64,000 nucleotides of DNA from Miltoncostaea sp963771025 (GTDB lineage Bacteria > Actinomycetota > Thermoleophilia > Miltoncostaeales > Miltoncostaeaceae): positions 806,001 to 870,000 of the forward strand of contig CAVYRL010000001.1 in the NCBI GenBank assembly GCA_963771025.1, in the 5' to 3' direction. Below, piece after piece: positions 8,611 to 17,623 of the stretch. The notes beneath the pieces were generated by a model. The model searched no databases and was not told the DNA's origin. It worked only from the letters and a program-made list of their open reading frames with translations. The stretch's first letter is position 1; every line of letters begins with the position of its first letter. A program made the position numbers and the translations under genes.

Positions 8611-8634
8611 TAGGATGGTCCCGGCAGACCATCC
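8611..8634 (+). promoter_or_regulatory. -10 box and inverted repeat upstream of the cupin gene
   Basis: TAGGAT (8611-8616) resembles the -10 boxes of this genome. Overlapping it is a perfect inverted repeat, GGATGGTC at 8613-8620 and GACCATCC at 8627-8634, with a 6-base spacer. The repeat covers the expected transcription start and could be an operator; it could also be a short terminator for dapB. Confidence 0.4.
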
Positions 8635-8646
8635 CGAGGGGGGCCG

Positions 8647-9054
8647 ATGAGCGACGCGTGGAGAAGGATCGCCGAGAGCGACGTTGAGCAGCGCGAGCGA
8701 CGCGGAGGAGGCGCCGGATCGCGGGATCTTTCGGGCGCGCTCGGCGCCGAGCACATGGCACTGCGTGTGTGGCGGTACGGACCGGGTCACGCCATGGCCT
8801 ACCACCGCCACGCCACCCAGGAGGAGGTCTACCAGCTGATCTCGGGCGGCCCGCAGGAGATCTTCGTCGACGGCGAGGTGATCGAGGTCGCGGACGGAGA
8901 GTGGCTGCGCTTCGGCAAGGACGTGCCGCGCCGCATCCAGAACAACAGCGACCGCGACGCCGTATGGCTCACCATCGGGGCGCCCCCCGGCACGGGCATC
9001 ACCGACGGCATCCGGCTCGACCCGGAGACCGGCGAGGAGATCCCCCGCACCTGA
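8647..9054 (+). CDS. Cupin-domain protein
   Basis: This 135 aa protein has a single cupin beta-barrel. Motif 1 is seen in the HRHATQEEVYQLISG stretch (two His and a Glu as likely metal ligands). Motif 2 is weak: the position usually holding the third His reads DVPRRIQNN, with Arg. Related small cupins occur as sugar-phosphate isomerase-like or sensing proteins, so no reaction can be assigned. A strong GAGGGGGG Shine-Dalgarno sequence precedes the ATG. The stop overlaps the ATG of the next gene (ATGA), suggesting an operon of two. An inverted repeat just upstream may control it. Confidence 0.75.
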   Translation: MSDAWRRIAESDVEQRERRGGGAGSRDLSGALGAEHMALRVWRYGPGHAMAYHRHATQEEVYQLISGGPQEIFVDGEVIEVADGEWLRFGKDVPRRIQNNSDRDAVWLTIGAPPGTGITDGIRLDPETGEEIPRT

Positions 9055-9569
9055 TGGGCCCCCGCCTGGTCACCCTGGCCGCCGTCCTGGCGAAGCGTCA
9101 GGGCGCCGCGGCGGCTCAGGCGCTGCTGCAGAGCGGCAGGGCCTGGATGGCCGACCCGGCGAACGAGTCGAGCAAGCAGGCCCTGCTCACCCAGCTGCGC
9201 CAGTACGCCGGGCGCGCGGGCGGCACGGTGGGCGACCTGAGCGCGAAGCTGTACAGGGACGTCGAGAAGCGTCGCGTCTCGGTCGCCTCGTGGGAGCGCG
9301 ACCTGATGGCGATGCGGTACGAGGTGGTCAACATGGCGCCGGGGCCGGTGCGTGAGGCGGCCCTGGCGGCCTACGTCGCGCAGGCCTCGGCCGGGATCCA
9401 CCTGATCAACGCGACGTCGAAGCCCAACCAGGCGCGGGTCGGCGTGATCCGCGCCCTCGACGCCGAGGAGCGCATGCTGCGCGGCGAGCGCCTCTCGGCC
9501 GACGAGAAGGGCCGGGCCCTTGCAGCCGTCACCGCCGCTCGTGCGGCCTGCGCGGGTCACACCGCCTGA
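9054..9569 (+). CDS. Hypothetical alpha-helical protein
   Basis: I do not recognise this 171 aa protein. It is soluble, has no signal peptide or membrane segment, and is rich in Ala, Arg and Leu in long predicted helices (for example residues 10-30, 60-80 and 100-125). Codon and base use match its neighbours. The ATG overlaps the stop of the cupin gene, so the two are probably translated together. Similar short helical proteins are common in actinobacteria without known function. Confidence 0.65.
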   Translation: MGPRLVTLAAVLAKRQGAAAAQALLQSGRAWMADPANESSKQALLTQLRQYAGRAGGTVGDLSAKLYRDVEKRRVSVASWERDLMAMRYEVVNMAPGPVREAALAAYVAQASAGIHLINATSKPNQARVGVIRALDAEERMLRGERLSADEKGRALAAVTAARAACAGHTA

Positions 9570-9710
9570 GCGGGCTACGGCATCGGGGGGGAGTCGAGCT
9601 TCTCCCGCGGGCTGCCGATGAGAACACTGTTCCGTTGACCGGGCTCGCCGCCGTTTCCTCCGCGGCGCGACGCCGGGGTACGGCCCGTTCGCTCTCGCCG
9701 GGAGGAGCCC

Positions 9711-10592
9711 ATGCGCTCGCCGCGTCTCATCACCATCATGTCGATCGCGATCGCCGCGATATTCGCGTTCGCCCTTGCCGCGAGCATCACGGGGGCGAGT
9801 GCCGCGCCCGCGCCGAAGCACAAGAAGGTCGCGAAGCACAAGAAGGCCCATATGGTCGCGTCGCCGGCGCTGATCAAGAAGCTCAAGAGGCTGCCCAAGC
9901 AGGCCAAGGTGCTCACGAGCCAGGTCAAGTCGTTCTCGGTCCAGATGCAGGCGATGAACGGTCGCATCGACTCGCTCGAGGCGCGCTTCGCCAAGGCCGT
10001 CGCGGCCGGCGGCGTCGGCCCGCAGGGGCCGGCGGGCACCCCGGGCGCGTCCGGGCCGGTGGGACCCTCCGGACCCCAGGGGCCCACCGGGCCCCGCGGC
10101 GGCCTCGGTGACACGGGCCCGGCGGGGCCTGCCGGTCCTCGCGGCCTGACCTGGAAGGGCGCGTACTCGGGCAGCGCCGCCTACGCCAAGGACGACGCGG
10201 TCCAGTACGACGGCTCGTCGTACGTCGCGGCCAACCCGGTGCCCGCCGGCCAGCCGCTGCCCGGCGTCAATCCCGACTGGACGCTGATGGCGCAGAAGGG
10301 CGTCGGCGCCGGCGGGCCCGGCTCCATCACCGGCTTCAAGGTCGAGCTGTTCGACGGCACGGTGGCCGGCACCGCCGGTCAGGCGGTGGTCGGCTTCAAG
10401 ACCTGCTCCAACAACGGCATCGCGACGGGCGGTACGGCCGCGCTGGGCAGCAGCAACGACGGTGAGATCATCGGTGGCCAGATCGTGGCCGACGGCGCCA
10501 GCATCCCACGGACCTGGCAGGTGATCGTGAAGTCCACCAACACGCAGGCCGTGCCGCTCAAGATCTGGGTGGTCTGCGCTCAGACCCAATAG
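9711..10592 (+). CDS. Secreted collagen-like protein with C-terminal globular domain
   Basis: The 293 aa protein has a classical signal peptide (basic start, hydrophobic core about residues 6-25, likely cleavage after AASITGASAA). A Lys/His-rich segment (33-50) and a predicted coiled coil (about 52-100) follow. Next come about 13-14 Gly-X-Y collagen triplets (about 103-145), rich in Pro. Then a stretch starting LTWKGAYSGSAAYAKDDAV resembles the aromatic carbohydrate-binding module of bacterial chitinases (WxGxYxxGxxYxxGDxV pattern). The last 90 residues form an unassigned beta-rich domain with two Cys. The layout suggests a trimeric surface or secreted protein. A GGAGGAG Shine-Dalgarno sequence supports the start. 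Function is unknown. Confidence 0.8.
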   Translation: MRSPRLITIMSIAIAAIFAFALAASITGASAAPAPKHKKVAKHKKAHMVASPALIKKLKRLPKQAKVLTSQVKSFSVQMQAMNGRIDSLEARFAKAVAAGGVGPQGPAGTPGASGPVGPSGPQGPTGPRGGLGDTGPAGPAGPRGLTWKGAYSGSAAYAKDDAVQYDGSSYVAANPVPAGQPLPGVNPDWTLMAQKGVGAGGPGSITGFKVELFDGTVAGTAGQAVVGFKTCSNNGIATGGTAALGSSNDGEIIGGQIVADGASIPRTWQVIVKSTNTQAVPLKIWVVCAQTQ

Positions 10593-10620
10593 GTGAAACG
10601 GATGGCGCCGAGGACGGGTC

Positions 10621-10626
10621 TATACT
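10621..10626 (+). promoter_or_regulatory. -10 box of dapA (leaderless)
   Basis: TATACT lies 7 bases before the dapA GTG start, the spacing of a leaderless promoter. It is the closest match to the TATAAT consensus among these boxes. Confidence 0.6.
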
Positions 10627-10633
10627 CCCCGGA

Positions 10634-11512
10634 GTGCTCGGCGCCATCCTGACCGCCATGGTCACGCCCTTCGATCCGGACCTGCGGGTCAACGAGGCGG
10701 CCTCGGCAGCTCTCGCAAACCATCTCGTGGACCACGGCTCCGATGGCCTGGTCGTGGCGGGGACGACGGGCGAGGCCTCGACGCTGACCGACGACGAGGA
10801 GGTCGCCCTCTATCGCCTCGCGGTGCGCGAGGTGGGCGGGCGCGCCAGCGTCGTGGCCGGCACGGGCAGCAACGACACCGCGCACTCGGTCCAGCTCACC
10901 GCCCGCGCGGCGGAGGTCGGCGTGGACGCCGTGCTGGTGGTCACCCCCTATTACAACCGCCCGCCGCGTGAGGGGATCATCGCCCACGTCGCCGCGATCG
11001 CCGAGGTCGGGCTGCCGGTGATCCTCTACAACATCCCCGGGCGGTCGGTGGTCAACCTCGCGCCCGACCTGATCGCCGAGCTCGGGCAGATCCCGAACGT
11101 CGTCGCGGTCAAGCAGGCCAATCCGGATCTCGACGAGTGCCGCGAGGTCGCCCGGACGACGGACCTGGCGCTCTACGCGGGCAACGACGACATGCTGTTC
11201 CCCGTCCTCGAGATGGGCGGCGTCGGCGTGATCTCGGTGGCGTCCCACCTGGTGGGCGAGGAGATGGCCGCGATCGTCGCCGCGGCCGGCAAGGGCGACC
11301 TCGAGGGAGCCCGGCGGCGCGACGCCGCCCTGGCCGACCTCTACGCCGGCCTCTTCGTCACCACCAGCCCCATTCTCATCAAGTCGGCGCTCGAGATGAT
11401 CGGACTGATCCCCTCGGCGCGTCTGCGTCTCCCCCTGGTGGAGGCCACGCCCGTGCAACGCGACATCCTGCGCAGCGTGCTCGAGCGCCAGGGCATTCTC
11501 TCGCGGGCCTAG
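10634..11512 (+). CDS. dapA: 4-hydroxy-tetrahydrodipicolinate synthase
   Basis: DapA condenses pyruvate with aspartate semialdehyde, the first committed step to DAP and lysine. This 292 aa TIM-barrel protein has the AGTTGEASTL loop (residues 42-51), the catalytic Tyr132 in LYNIPGR and the Schiff-base Lys160 in VVAVKQAN. Length and motif spacing equal those of E. coli DapA. The GTG start has a TATACT -10 box 7 bases upstream. RNase J follows after 32 bases; this dapA-rnj pairing is common in actinobacteria. Confidence 0.96.
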   Translation: MLGAILTAMVTPFDPDLRVNEAASAALANHLVDHGSDGLVVAGTTGEASTLTDDEEVALYRLAVREVGGRASVVAGTGSNDTAHSVQLTARAAEVGVDAVLVVTPYYNRPPREGIIAHVAAIAEVGLPVILYNIPGRSVVNLAPDLIAELGQIPNVVAVKQANPDLDECREVARTTDLALYAGNDDMLFPVLEMGGVGVISVASHLVGEEMAAIVAAAGKGDLEGARRRDAALADLYAGLFVTTSPILIKSALEMIGLIPSARLRLPLVEATPVQRDILRSVLERQGILSRA

Positions 11513-11544
11513 CCCGCGTCTACGTAACAACTGAGGAAGGTCAC

Positions 11545-13248
<1,704 letters not shown>

Positions 13249-13254
13249 GAATCT

Positions 13255-13287
13255 CCACCCGGGGGCGGATTCTCGGCCCCCGGGTGG
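13255..13287 (+). terminator. Hairpin terminator after rnj
   Basis: Two perfectly complementary 12-base arms (13255-13266 and 13276-13287, CCACCCGGGGGC with GCCCCCGGGTGG) enclose a 9-base loop right after the rnj stop. There is no U tract, as is common in high-GC genomes. Confidence 0.7.
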
Positions 13288-13292
13288 GCTCA

Positions 13293-13298
13293 TATTCT
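13293..13298 (+). promoter_or_regulatory. -10 box of the tenA-like gene (leaderless)
   Basis: TATTCT ends 6 bases before the ATG of the TenA-family gene and sits directly after the rnj terminator. Confidence 0.5.
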
Positions 13299-13304
13299 CG
13301 GTCC

Positions 13305-13976
13305 ATGATCACGGGTCGAACCGATCGATTGCGCGACGGGGCCGGCGAGGTCTGGACCTCGCTGTTCTCGCACCCGTTCGTCCGGGAGATGGCCGCCGGG
13401 ACGCTCCCAGCCGCCACGTTCCGCTTCTATGTCGAGCAGAACATCATGTACCTGCCAGAGCTCAGCAGGGCCATGAGCATCGGCGCGGCCAAGGCCCGCA
13501 GCGTCGACGAGATGAGGCTCTTCGCCTCCAACGCCCTGCAGCTGCTGGAGGTGGAGGTGCCGACCAACAAGCGCCTGCTGGAGCGCGCCTCCGAGCTGGC
13601 CCCCGGCGCCCACAACCCGGCCGTGATGGCCCCGGCCTGCGCGGCCTACACGAGCTTCCTCACCTCGACCGCAGCCCTCCACGGGCCCACCGAGATCATG
13701 GCCGCGATCATGCCGTGCGCCATGAGCTACGGCGAGATCGCCCGCAGCCTGGGGACGGTGGCGCCCCACCCGATCTACTCGGAGTGGGTCGGCTTCTTCG
13801 CCTCCGACGAGTACGCCGCGGTCGTCGCGCCGCTCGCGGACGCGCTCGACCACATGCCGGCGCCCGAGGACGAGACCGTCCTCCAGGACATCTTCACCAC
13901 CGCGTCCCGTTTCGAGCGCCAGTTCTGGGACATGGGTTACGGGGCCGTCCAGTGGCCGGACCTCGCCCCCGGCTGA
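13305..13976 (+). CDS. TenA/thiaminase II family protein
   Basis: The 223 aa all-helical protein matches the TenA family, which hydrolyses aminopyrimidines to salvage the HMP part of thiamin. The fold motifs are visible: HPFVREMAAGTL, FRFYVEQNIMYL and the C-terminal FERQFWDMGY. The family's catalytic Cys is present in IMPCAMSYGEIA (Cys138) with the nearby Glu144. A Glu in FERQFW is the likely general acid. No thiamin genes or TPP riboswitch are adjacent, so a different amine substrate is possible. The ATG follows a -10 box by 6 bases, suggesting a leaderless transcript. Confidence 0.82.
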   Translation: MITGRTDRLRDGAGEVWTSLFSHPFVREMAAGTLPAATFRFYVEQNIMYLPELSRAMSIGAAKARSVDEMRLFASNALQLLEVEVPTNKRLLERASELAPGAHNPAVMAPACAAYTSFLTSTAALHGPTEIMAAIMPCAMSYGEIARSLGTVAPHPIYSEWVGFFASDEYAAVVAPLADALDHMPAPEDETVLQDIFTTASRFERQFWDMGYGAVQWPDLAPG

Positions 13977-13986
13977 CCGGCGGGCG

Positions 13987-14661
13987 CTAGGCGGCGGCGG
14001 ACATCCGCGAGAGCCAGTGGACGACCTCGACCCGGTTGCGCAGACCCAGCTTGCGCAGGGCGCTGTGGGCGTGGGTCTTGACCGTCGAGGCGCTGATGAA
14101 GAGGCGCTCGCTGATCTCGCGATAGGTGCAGCCCACGCCGATCAGCTCCAGCACCTGACGTTCGCGCCGGGTGACGTTGGGGAGGGCGGCGAGCGATGCG
14201 AACGAGCGCCCGGCCATGCTGTCGCGGACCTCGGTGACCAGGTGGCGGGCGACGCCGGGGGAGACCCAGGTGCCGCCGTGGGCGGTCGCGTGCAGGGCCA
14301 GGGCCAGCTCGTCCATGACGTCGGCCCGCGGGGTGGCGGGGGTGACCACGTAGCTCTCCGCGCCGGCGCGGAGAGCGTCGAGCAGGTCGTCGCGGGCCGG
14401 CGAGTCGCCGCAGACCAGGACCGGGATGTCGGCGTCCAGCTCGCGCACGGCGCCGATGGCGGCGGGCACGTTGCGCCCGGATCCGCCGACGGCGACGGCG
14501 TCGAGCGCGCAGTCGGCCGGCAGCCGGCGCAGGACGCGCGCCTCCGAGACGACCGCCACCACCCTCACACGGCGGGCCTCGAGGTGGTCGGCATACGCGC
14601 GCAGGCGCCTGCGTGGGTCCACCAGCGCGACCGCGATCGGGTCCAGGCGCTCGGGGCTCAT
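13987..14661 (-). CDS. LuxR-family regulator with degenerate receiver domain
   Basis: This 224 aa protein has the layout of a NarL-type response regulator: a receiver-like domain (about 8-125) and a LuxR helix-turn-helix (about 162-212, with LTRRERQVLELIGVGCTYREI and ISASTVKTHAHSALRKL). The receiver looks inactive: the phospho-acceptor Asp region reads AVAVGGSG with Gly, and the conserved Lys position reads YVVTP with Thr. It may respond to a ligand or to protein contacts instead of phosphorylation. Its ATG overlaps the stop of the upstream GntR gene, so both are made together. No histidine kinase is nearby. Confidence 0.85.
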   Translation of the reverse strand: MSPERLDPIAVALVDPRRRLRAYADHLEARRVRVVAVVSEARVLRRLPADCALDAVAVGGSGRNVPAAIGAVRELDADIPVLVCGDSPARDDLLDALRAGAESYVVTPATPRADVMDELALALHATAHGGTWVSPGVARHLVTEVRDSMAGRSFASLAALPNVTRRERQVLELIGVGCTYREISERLFISASTVKTHAHSALRKLGLRNRVEVVHWLSRMSAAA

Positions 14662-15365
14662 GATCCGTCTCCAGGTGTCGGCAAGTGGCGGTCGAGCAGC
14701 TCCGTCATGTCCCGCAGGAGGCGCTCGTTGTGCGCGTGCGACGCCGCGATGGCTCCGGCGGCGTCCTCTCTCTCGATCGCGTCGATGATCTGGGCGTGCT
14801 CGCCCATCGACCGGCGTCCGCGCGTGCCGCTGTGGACGGCCATCGCACGGGCGCGGGCGAGGCGGTCGTAGACGCTGCCGAGCAGGTGCGTCAGCAGCGG
14901 ACTGCCGGCGCCGAGCAGGATGGTGCGGTGGAATCCGTCGATCGAGTCGTCGACCGCCTCCGCGTCGCCGGCGTCGACCGCGCGCTCACCGGCCGCGATG
15001 TGATCGCGGGCCTGCTGGATGAGGCCGGACGCCATGCCGCGCGCCGCGCGATCGACGGCGTGGTCCTCCAGCACGGAGCGCACCTCGAAGGCGTCGAGCA
15101 TGTCGGCGCGAGAGAGCGAGGCCACGTAGACGCCCTTGAAGGGCTGGCGCACGGCCAGGCCCTCGCGCTCGAGGCGGTGCAGCGCATCCCGGATCGGGCT
15201 CTTGCTGACGCCGAGCTGCGCGGCGAGCGTGGCCTCCACCAGCGGCGCCCCGGGCGCGAGCTCCAGGCGCAGGATCCCATCCTTGATGGCCTCGTAGGAG
15301 CGCTCCCGCAGGGTGGTGGCGCCGGCGACGGGCTCGGGGAGCCAGGAGGAGGAGGTCGTCTTCAT
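14658..15365 (-). CDS. GntR family (FadR/VanR-type) transcriptional regulator
   Basis: The 235 aa protein has an N-terminal winged helix (LRERSYEAIKDGILRLELAPGAPL, then LGVSKSPIRDALHRLEREGL, about 18-75) and a C-terminal all-helical FCD ligand domain (about 90-225), in which Asp and His residues often bind a metal and an organic acid. I chose ATG 15365 because TACTTT lies exactly 7 bases upstream. The palindrome ATGACACATCAT at 15390-15401 covers the -35 region and suggests autoregulation. It is encoded next to a catabolic LLM-M24-M20 operon that it may control (inference). Confidence 0.88.
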   Translation of the reverse strand: MKTTSSSWLPEPVAGATTLRERSYEAIKDGILRLELAPGAPLVEATLAAQLGVSKSPIRDALHRLEREGLAVRQPFKGVYVASLSRADMLDAFEVRSVLEDHAVDRAARGMASGLIQQARDHIAAGERAVDAGDAEAVDDSIDGFHRTILLGAGSPLLTHLLGSVYDRLARARAMAVHSGTRGRRSMGEHAQIIDAIEREDAAGAIAASHAHNERLLRDMTELLDRHLPTPGDGS

Positions 15366-15372
15366 GTCCGCC

Positions 15373-15401
15373 AAAGTAGCGTATGAGATATGACACATCA
15401 T
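15373..15401 (-). promoter_or_regulatory. Promoter and palindromic operator of the gntR gene
   Basis: On the minus strand a TACTTT -10 box (15373-15378) ends 7 bases before the ATG. The palindrome at 15390-15401 has half-sites ATGA and TCAT separated by 4 bases and overlaps the expected -35. The remaining bases up to 15503 hold only a weak GC hairpin (CGGCC TCCC GGCCG at 15461-15474). Confidence 0.5.
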
Positions 15402-15503
15402 GTGGCCAACGGCACGATGTCGTCAAGGTGCGATCTGTTCGCCGGGCCAAACGCCGTCCGCGGCCTCCCGGCCGGCGATCGGGCCCGACGCCCTGCGGTG
15501 GAT

Positions 15504-16517
15504 TCAGGCCGCGGGGCGGCGGGCGGCGTGCGCGCGGACGACGTCCGCGAAGGCCAGGAACGAGCTGAGGCGGTCCGGGCCGATGGGGAAGTAGTTCACA
15601 TGGCGGATGCCGGCCCGCTCGAGGCGATCGAGGTGGTCTGACACCTCGGCAGGGGTTCCGGAGAGGGTCAGCTTCTCGACCATCTCGCGCGGCGCGAGCT
15701 CGGCCGCGACGGTGGCCTCGGTGAACTCGCCTCCGGAGTAGCGGTCGCGGATGCGGCCGACCAGCTCGGGGTCGATGCCGGCGAGATCGCAGTACCGGGG
15801 CGCCGTCTTGGCGAACCAGGCCGCCATCGAGCGCGATGCCTTCCACGCGGCCTCGCCGTCGTCGCCGATGGCGCCATAGCCCATGAGCGCGATCTCGGGC
15901 GTGGGGCGGCCCGCGGTCTCGGCGGACTCGGTCACCTCCCCGATCACGCTGGCGACGCACTCGTCGCAGGTGCCCACCAGCGCGAGCACGCCATCGGCGG
16001 CGCGTCCGCCCAAATCGAGCATGCGCGGTCCGCTGCCCGCGATCCAGATGGGCAGATCGGGCGAGGGCTCGAGGCGGCGGAAGCCGCCGCGCACGGTGAA
16101 GGGGGGCCCGGTGTCGATCGCCTCCCCGCGCAGCAGGGCGCGGCACATGGAGATCATCGACTCCACCTCGGCGATCCGGGCCGGCCGGCGCCCGAGCTCG
16201 GTCACCGGCCGGTCTCCGGCCCCCACGCCGAGGATGGCGCGGCCGCCCGAGAGCTCGTCGAGGGTGGCGGCGGCGACGGCGGCCAGCGCCGGGTGGCGGG
16301 TGCGCGGGTGGGTGACGGCGGTGCCCAGACGGACGCGCTCCGTGCGCAGGGCGAGGGCGCCCAGCAGGGTCCAGCAGTCGCGCGAATGCAGGCTGGAGTC
16401 GGTGAGCCAGAGGCCGAAGAAGCCCGACTCGTCGGCCACCCGCGCGATGGTGAAGAGCTCCTCGGGCGGGTGCACCCCCTGAAGCGTGAGGCTGACGCGG
16501 AGCCCGCCGGGCGACAT
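15504..16517 (-). CDS. LLM class flavin/F420-dependent oxidoreductase
   Basis: This 337 aa TIM-barrel protein belongs to the bacterial luciferase-like family, which uses FMN or F420. Family features are the N-terminal strand LRVSLTLQGVHPPEELFTIAR, the GFFGLWLTDS motif, RVRLGTAVTHPRTRHP, GGRAILGVGAGD (cofactor phosphate site) and PIWIAGSGPRMLDLGGRAADG. Whether the cofactor is FMN or F420 cannot be decided here. The ATG at 16517 overlaps the stop of the upstream M24 gene (TGATG), so it is the last gene of an M20-M24-LLM operon. Confidence 0.87.
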   Translation of the reverse strand: MSPGGLRVSLTLQGVHPPEELFTIARVADESGFFGLWLTDSSLHSRDCWTLLGALALRTERVRLGTAVTHPRTRHPALAAVAAATLDELSGGRAILGVGAGDRPVTELGRRPARIAEVESMISMCRALLRGEAIDTGPPFTVRGGFRRLEPSPDLPIWIAGSGPRMLDLGGRAADGVLALVGTCDECVASVIGEVTESAETAGRPTPEIALMGYGAIGDDGEAAWKASRSMAAWFAKTAPRYCDLAGIDPELVGRIRDRYSGGEFTEATVAAELAPREMVEKLTLSGTPAEVSDHLDRLERAGIRHVNYFPIGPDRLSSFLAFADVVRAHAARRPAA

Positions 16518-17623
16518 CAGCACACCACCAGGTCGCGGCTCTCGGGGGTCAGCCGGCGGACGGTGCGGGCCTCCACCACGAAGGTGTCCTCGATGCGCAC
16601 GGCGAGCTCGCCCGCCGGGTCGAAGACGCCGGGCTCGAGATTGAGCACCTCCCCGGCCGAGATCCGGTCGGACGAGCCCAGCTCGATCGCCGGCGGCTCA
16701 CCGCCCGACGCTCCGAGGCCGTGGCCGACCGGATGGGGGAGCGTCGCGGCCGGATAGCCGAGCGCCTGAAGCCGGTCGCGGGCCGCCGAGGCCACCCGCG
16801 CGGCGGGCACCCCGTCGCCGAGCGCCTCCTCGGCGGCCTCGAGCGCCTCCCGCGTCGCGGCGTGGGCGCGCACCAGGGACTCGGGCGGCTCGTCGATCGC
16901 GAGCGTGCGCGCGAACTCTCCCCGGTAGCCGTCCAGGTAGCACCCGATGTCGGCCAGCACGCAGTCGCCCGGGCGCAGGCGGTCGGCGCCCGCGAGCTCG
17001 GTCAGGCCGGCGGCGGTGGCGCCCCGGCCGACGATGGCGTGACCGTCCCCACCCGCGACGCGGATCGCCCGCTCGGCTTCGGCGGCGACCTCCTCCTCGC
17101 TCACCCCGGCTCCCGCCGCGGCGCAGGCGGCGCGCATGCCGACGCGGGCGACGGCCAGGGCGCGCTCGACCAGATCAGCCTCACCGGGCACCTTGTCCGC
17201 CCGCGCGCGCATCACCAGGTCGGTGGCGTCCACCAGCTCGGCCGGCGGCGAGAGCGTGGCGCCGAGCTGCCACGTGACGCCCGCCAGTCCCACGCGCCGG
17301 GCCCCGGCGACCAGGTCGGCGACCGGTGTCGCGTCCTCCACCACGTCGAGCCACGGCGCGCGGCGCCGGGCGTCGCCCACGTAGTAGGGGATGGGGATCA
17401 GCCGCACCGGCTCTCCCGGGCGGACGACCGCCACCTGGCCGGTCGGAGGCGTGATGCGCATGAACGGCGAGTAGCCCGTGAGCCAGCGCAGGGAGTGCAT
17501 GTCCTGCACCACCAGCGCGCCCAGGCCGGCGTCCGCCAACCGCTCCTCGAGGGCGGCCAGCTTGGCGCGGTGGAGGCTCTCCGGGTCGGGCGCCGGCGGA
17601 GCGCCGTCGAGCGGATCGGTCAC
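16517..17623 (-). CDS. M24 family (Xaa-Pro aminopeptidase/creatinase-like) hydrolase
   Basis: The 368 aa protein has an N-terminal creatinase domain (about 15-140) and a C-terminal pita-bread M24 domain. Metal ligands expected in true M24 peptidases are mostly visible: Asp225 (ADIGCYLDGY), His301 (HPVGHGLG), Glu330 (NLEPGVF) and Glu345 (RIEDTF). The second Asp is replaced by Glu236 (RGEFART). That may mean an altered metal site or a creatinase/ectoine-hydrolase-like enzyme rather than a peptidase. GTG 17623 overlaps the stop of the M20 gene (GTGA). Together with M20 and LLM genes it suggests breakdown of an N-acyl or N-methyl amino compound (inference). Confidence 0.82.
   Translation of the reverse strand: MTDPLDGAPPAPDPESLHRAKLAALEERLADAGLGALVVQDMHSLRWLTGYSPFMRITPPTGQVAVVRPGEPVRLIPIPYYVGDARRRAPWLDVVEDATPVADLVAGARRVGLAGVTWQLGATLSPPAELVDATDLVMRARADKVPGEADLVERALAVARVGMRAACAAAGAGVSEEEVAAEAERAIRVAGGDGHAIVGRGATAAGLTELAGADRLRPGDCVLADIGCYLDGYRGEFARTLAIDEPPESLVRAHAATREALEAAEEALGDGVPAARVASAARDRLQALGYPAATLPHPVGHGLGASGGEPPAIELGSSDRISAGEVLNLEPGVFDPAGELAVRIEDTFVVEARTVRRLTPESRDLVVC

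Noticed and set aside
10103..10145. DNA repeat in the collagen-like gene as a CRISPR-like or tandem array
   Set aside because: The periodicity is 9 bases and codes for Gly-X-Y triplets; there are no spacers.
13249..13304. TPP riboswitch before the TenA-like gene
   Set aside because: The gap is only 56 bases and is filled by the rnj terminator and a -10 box.
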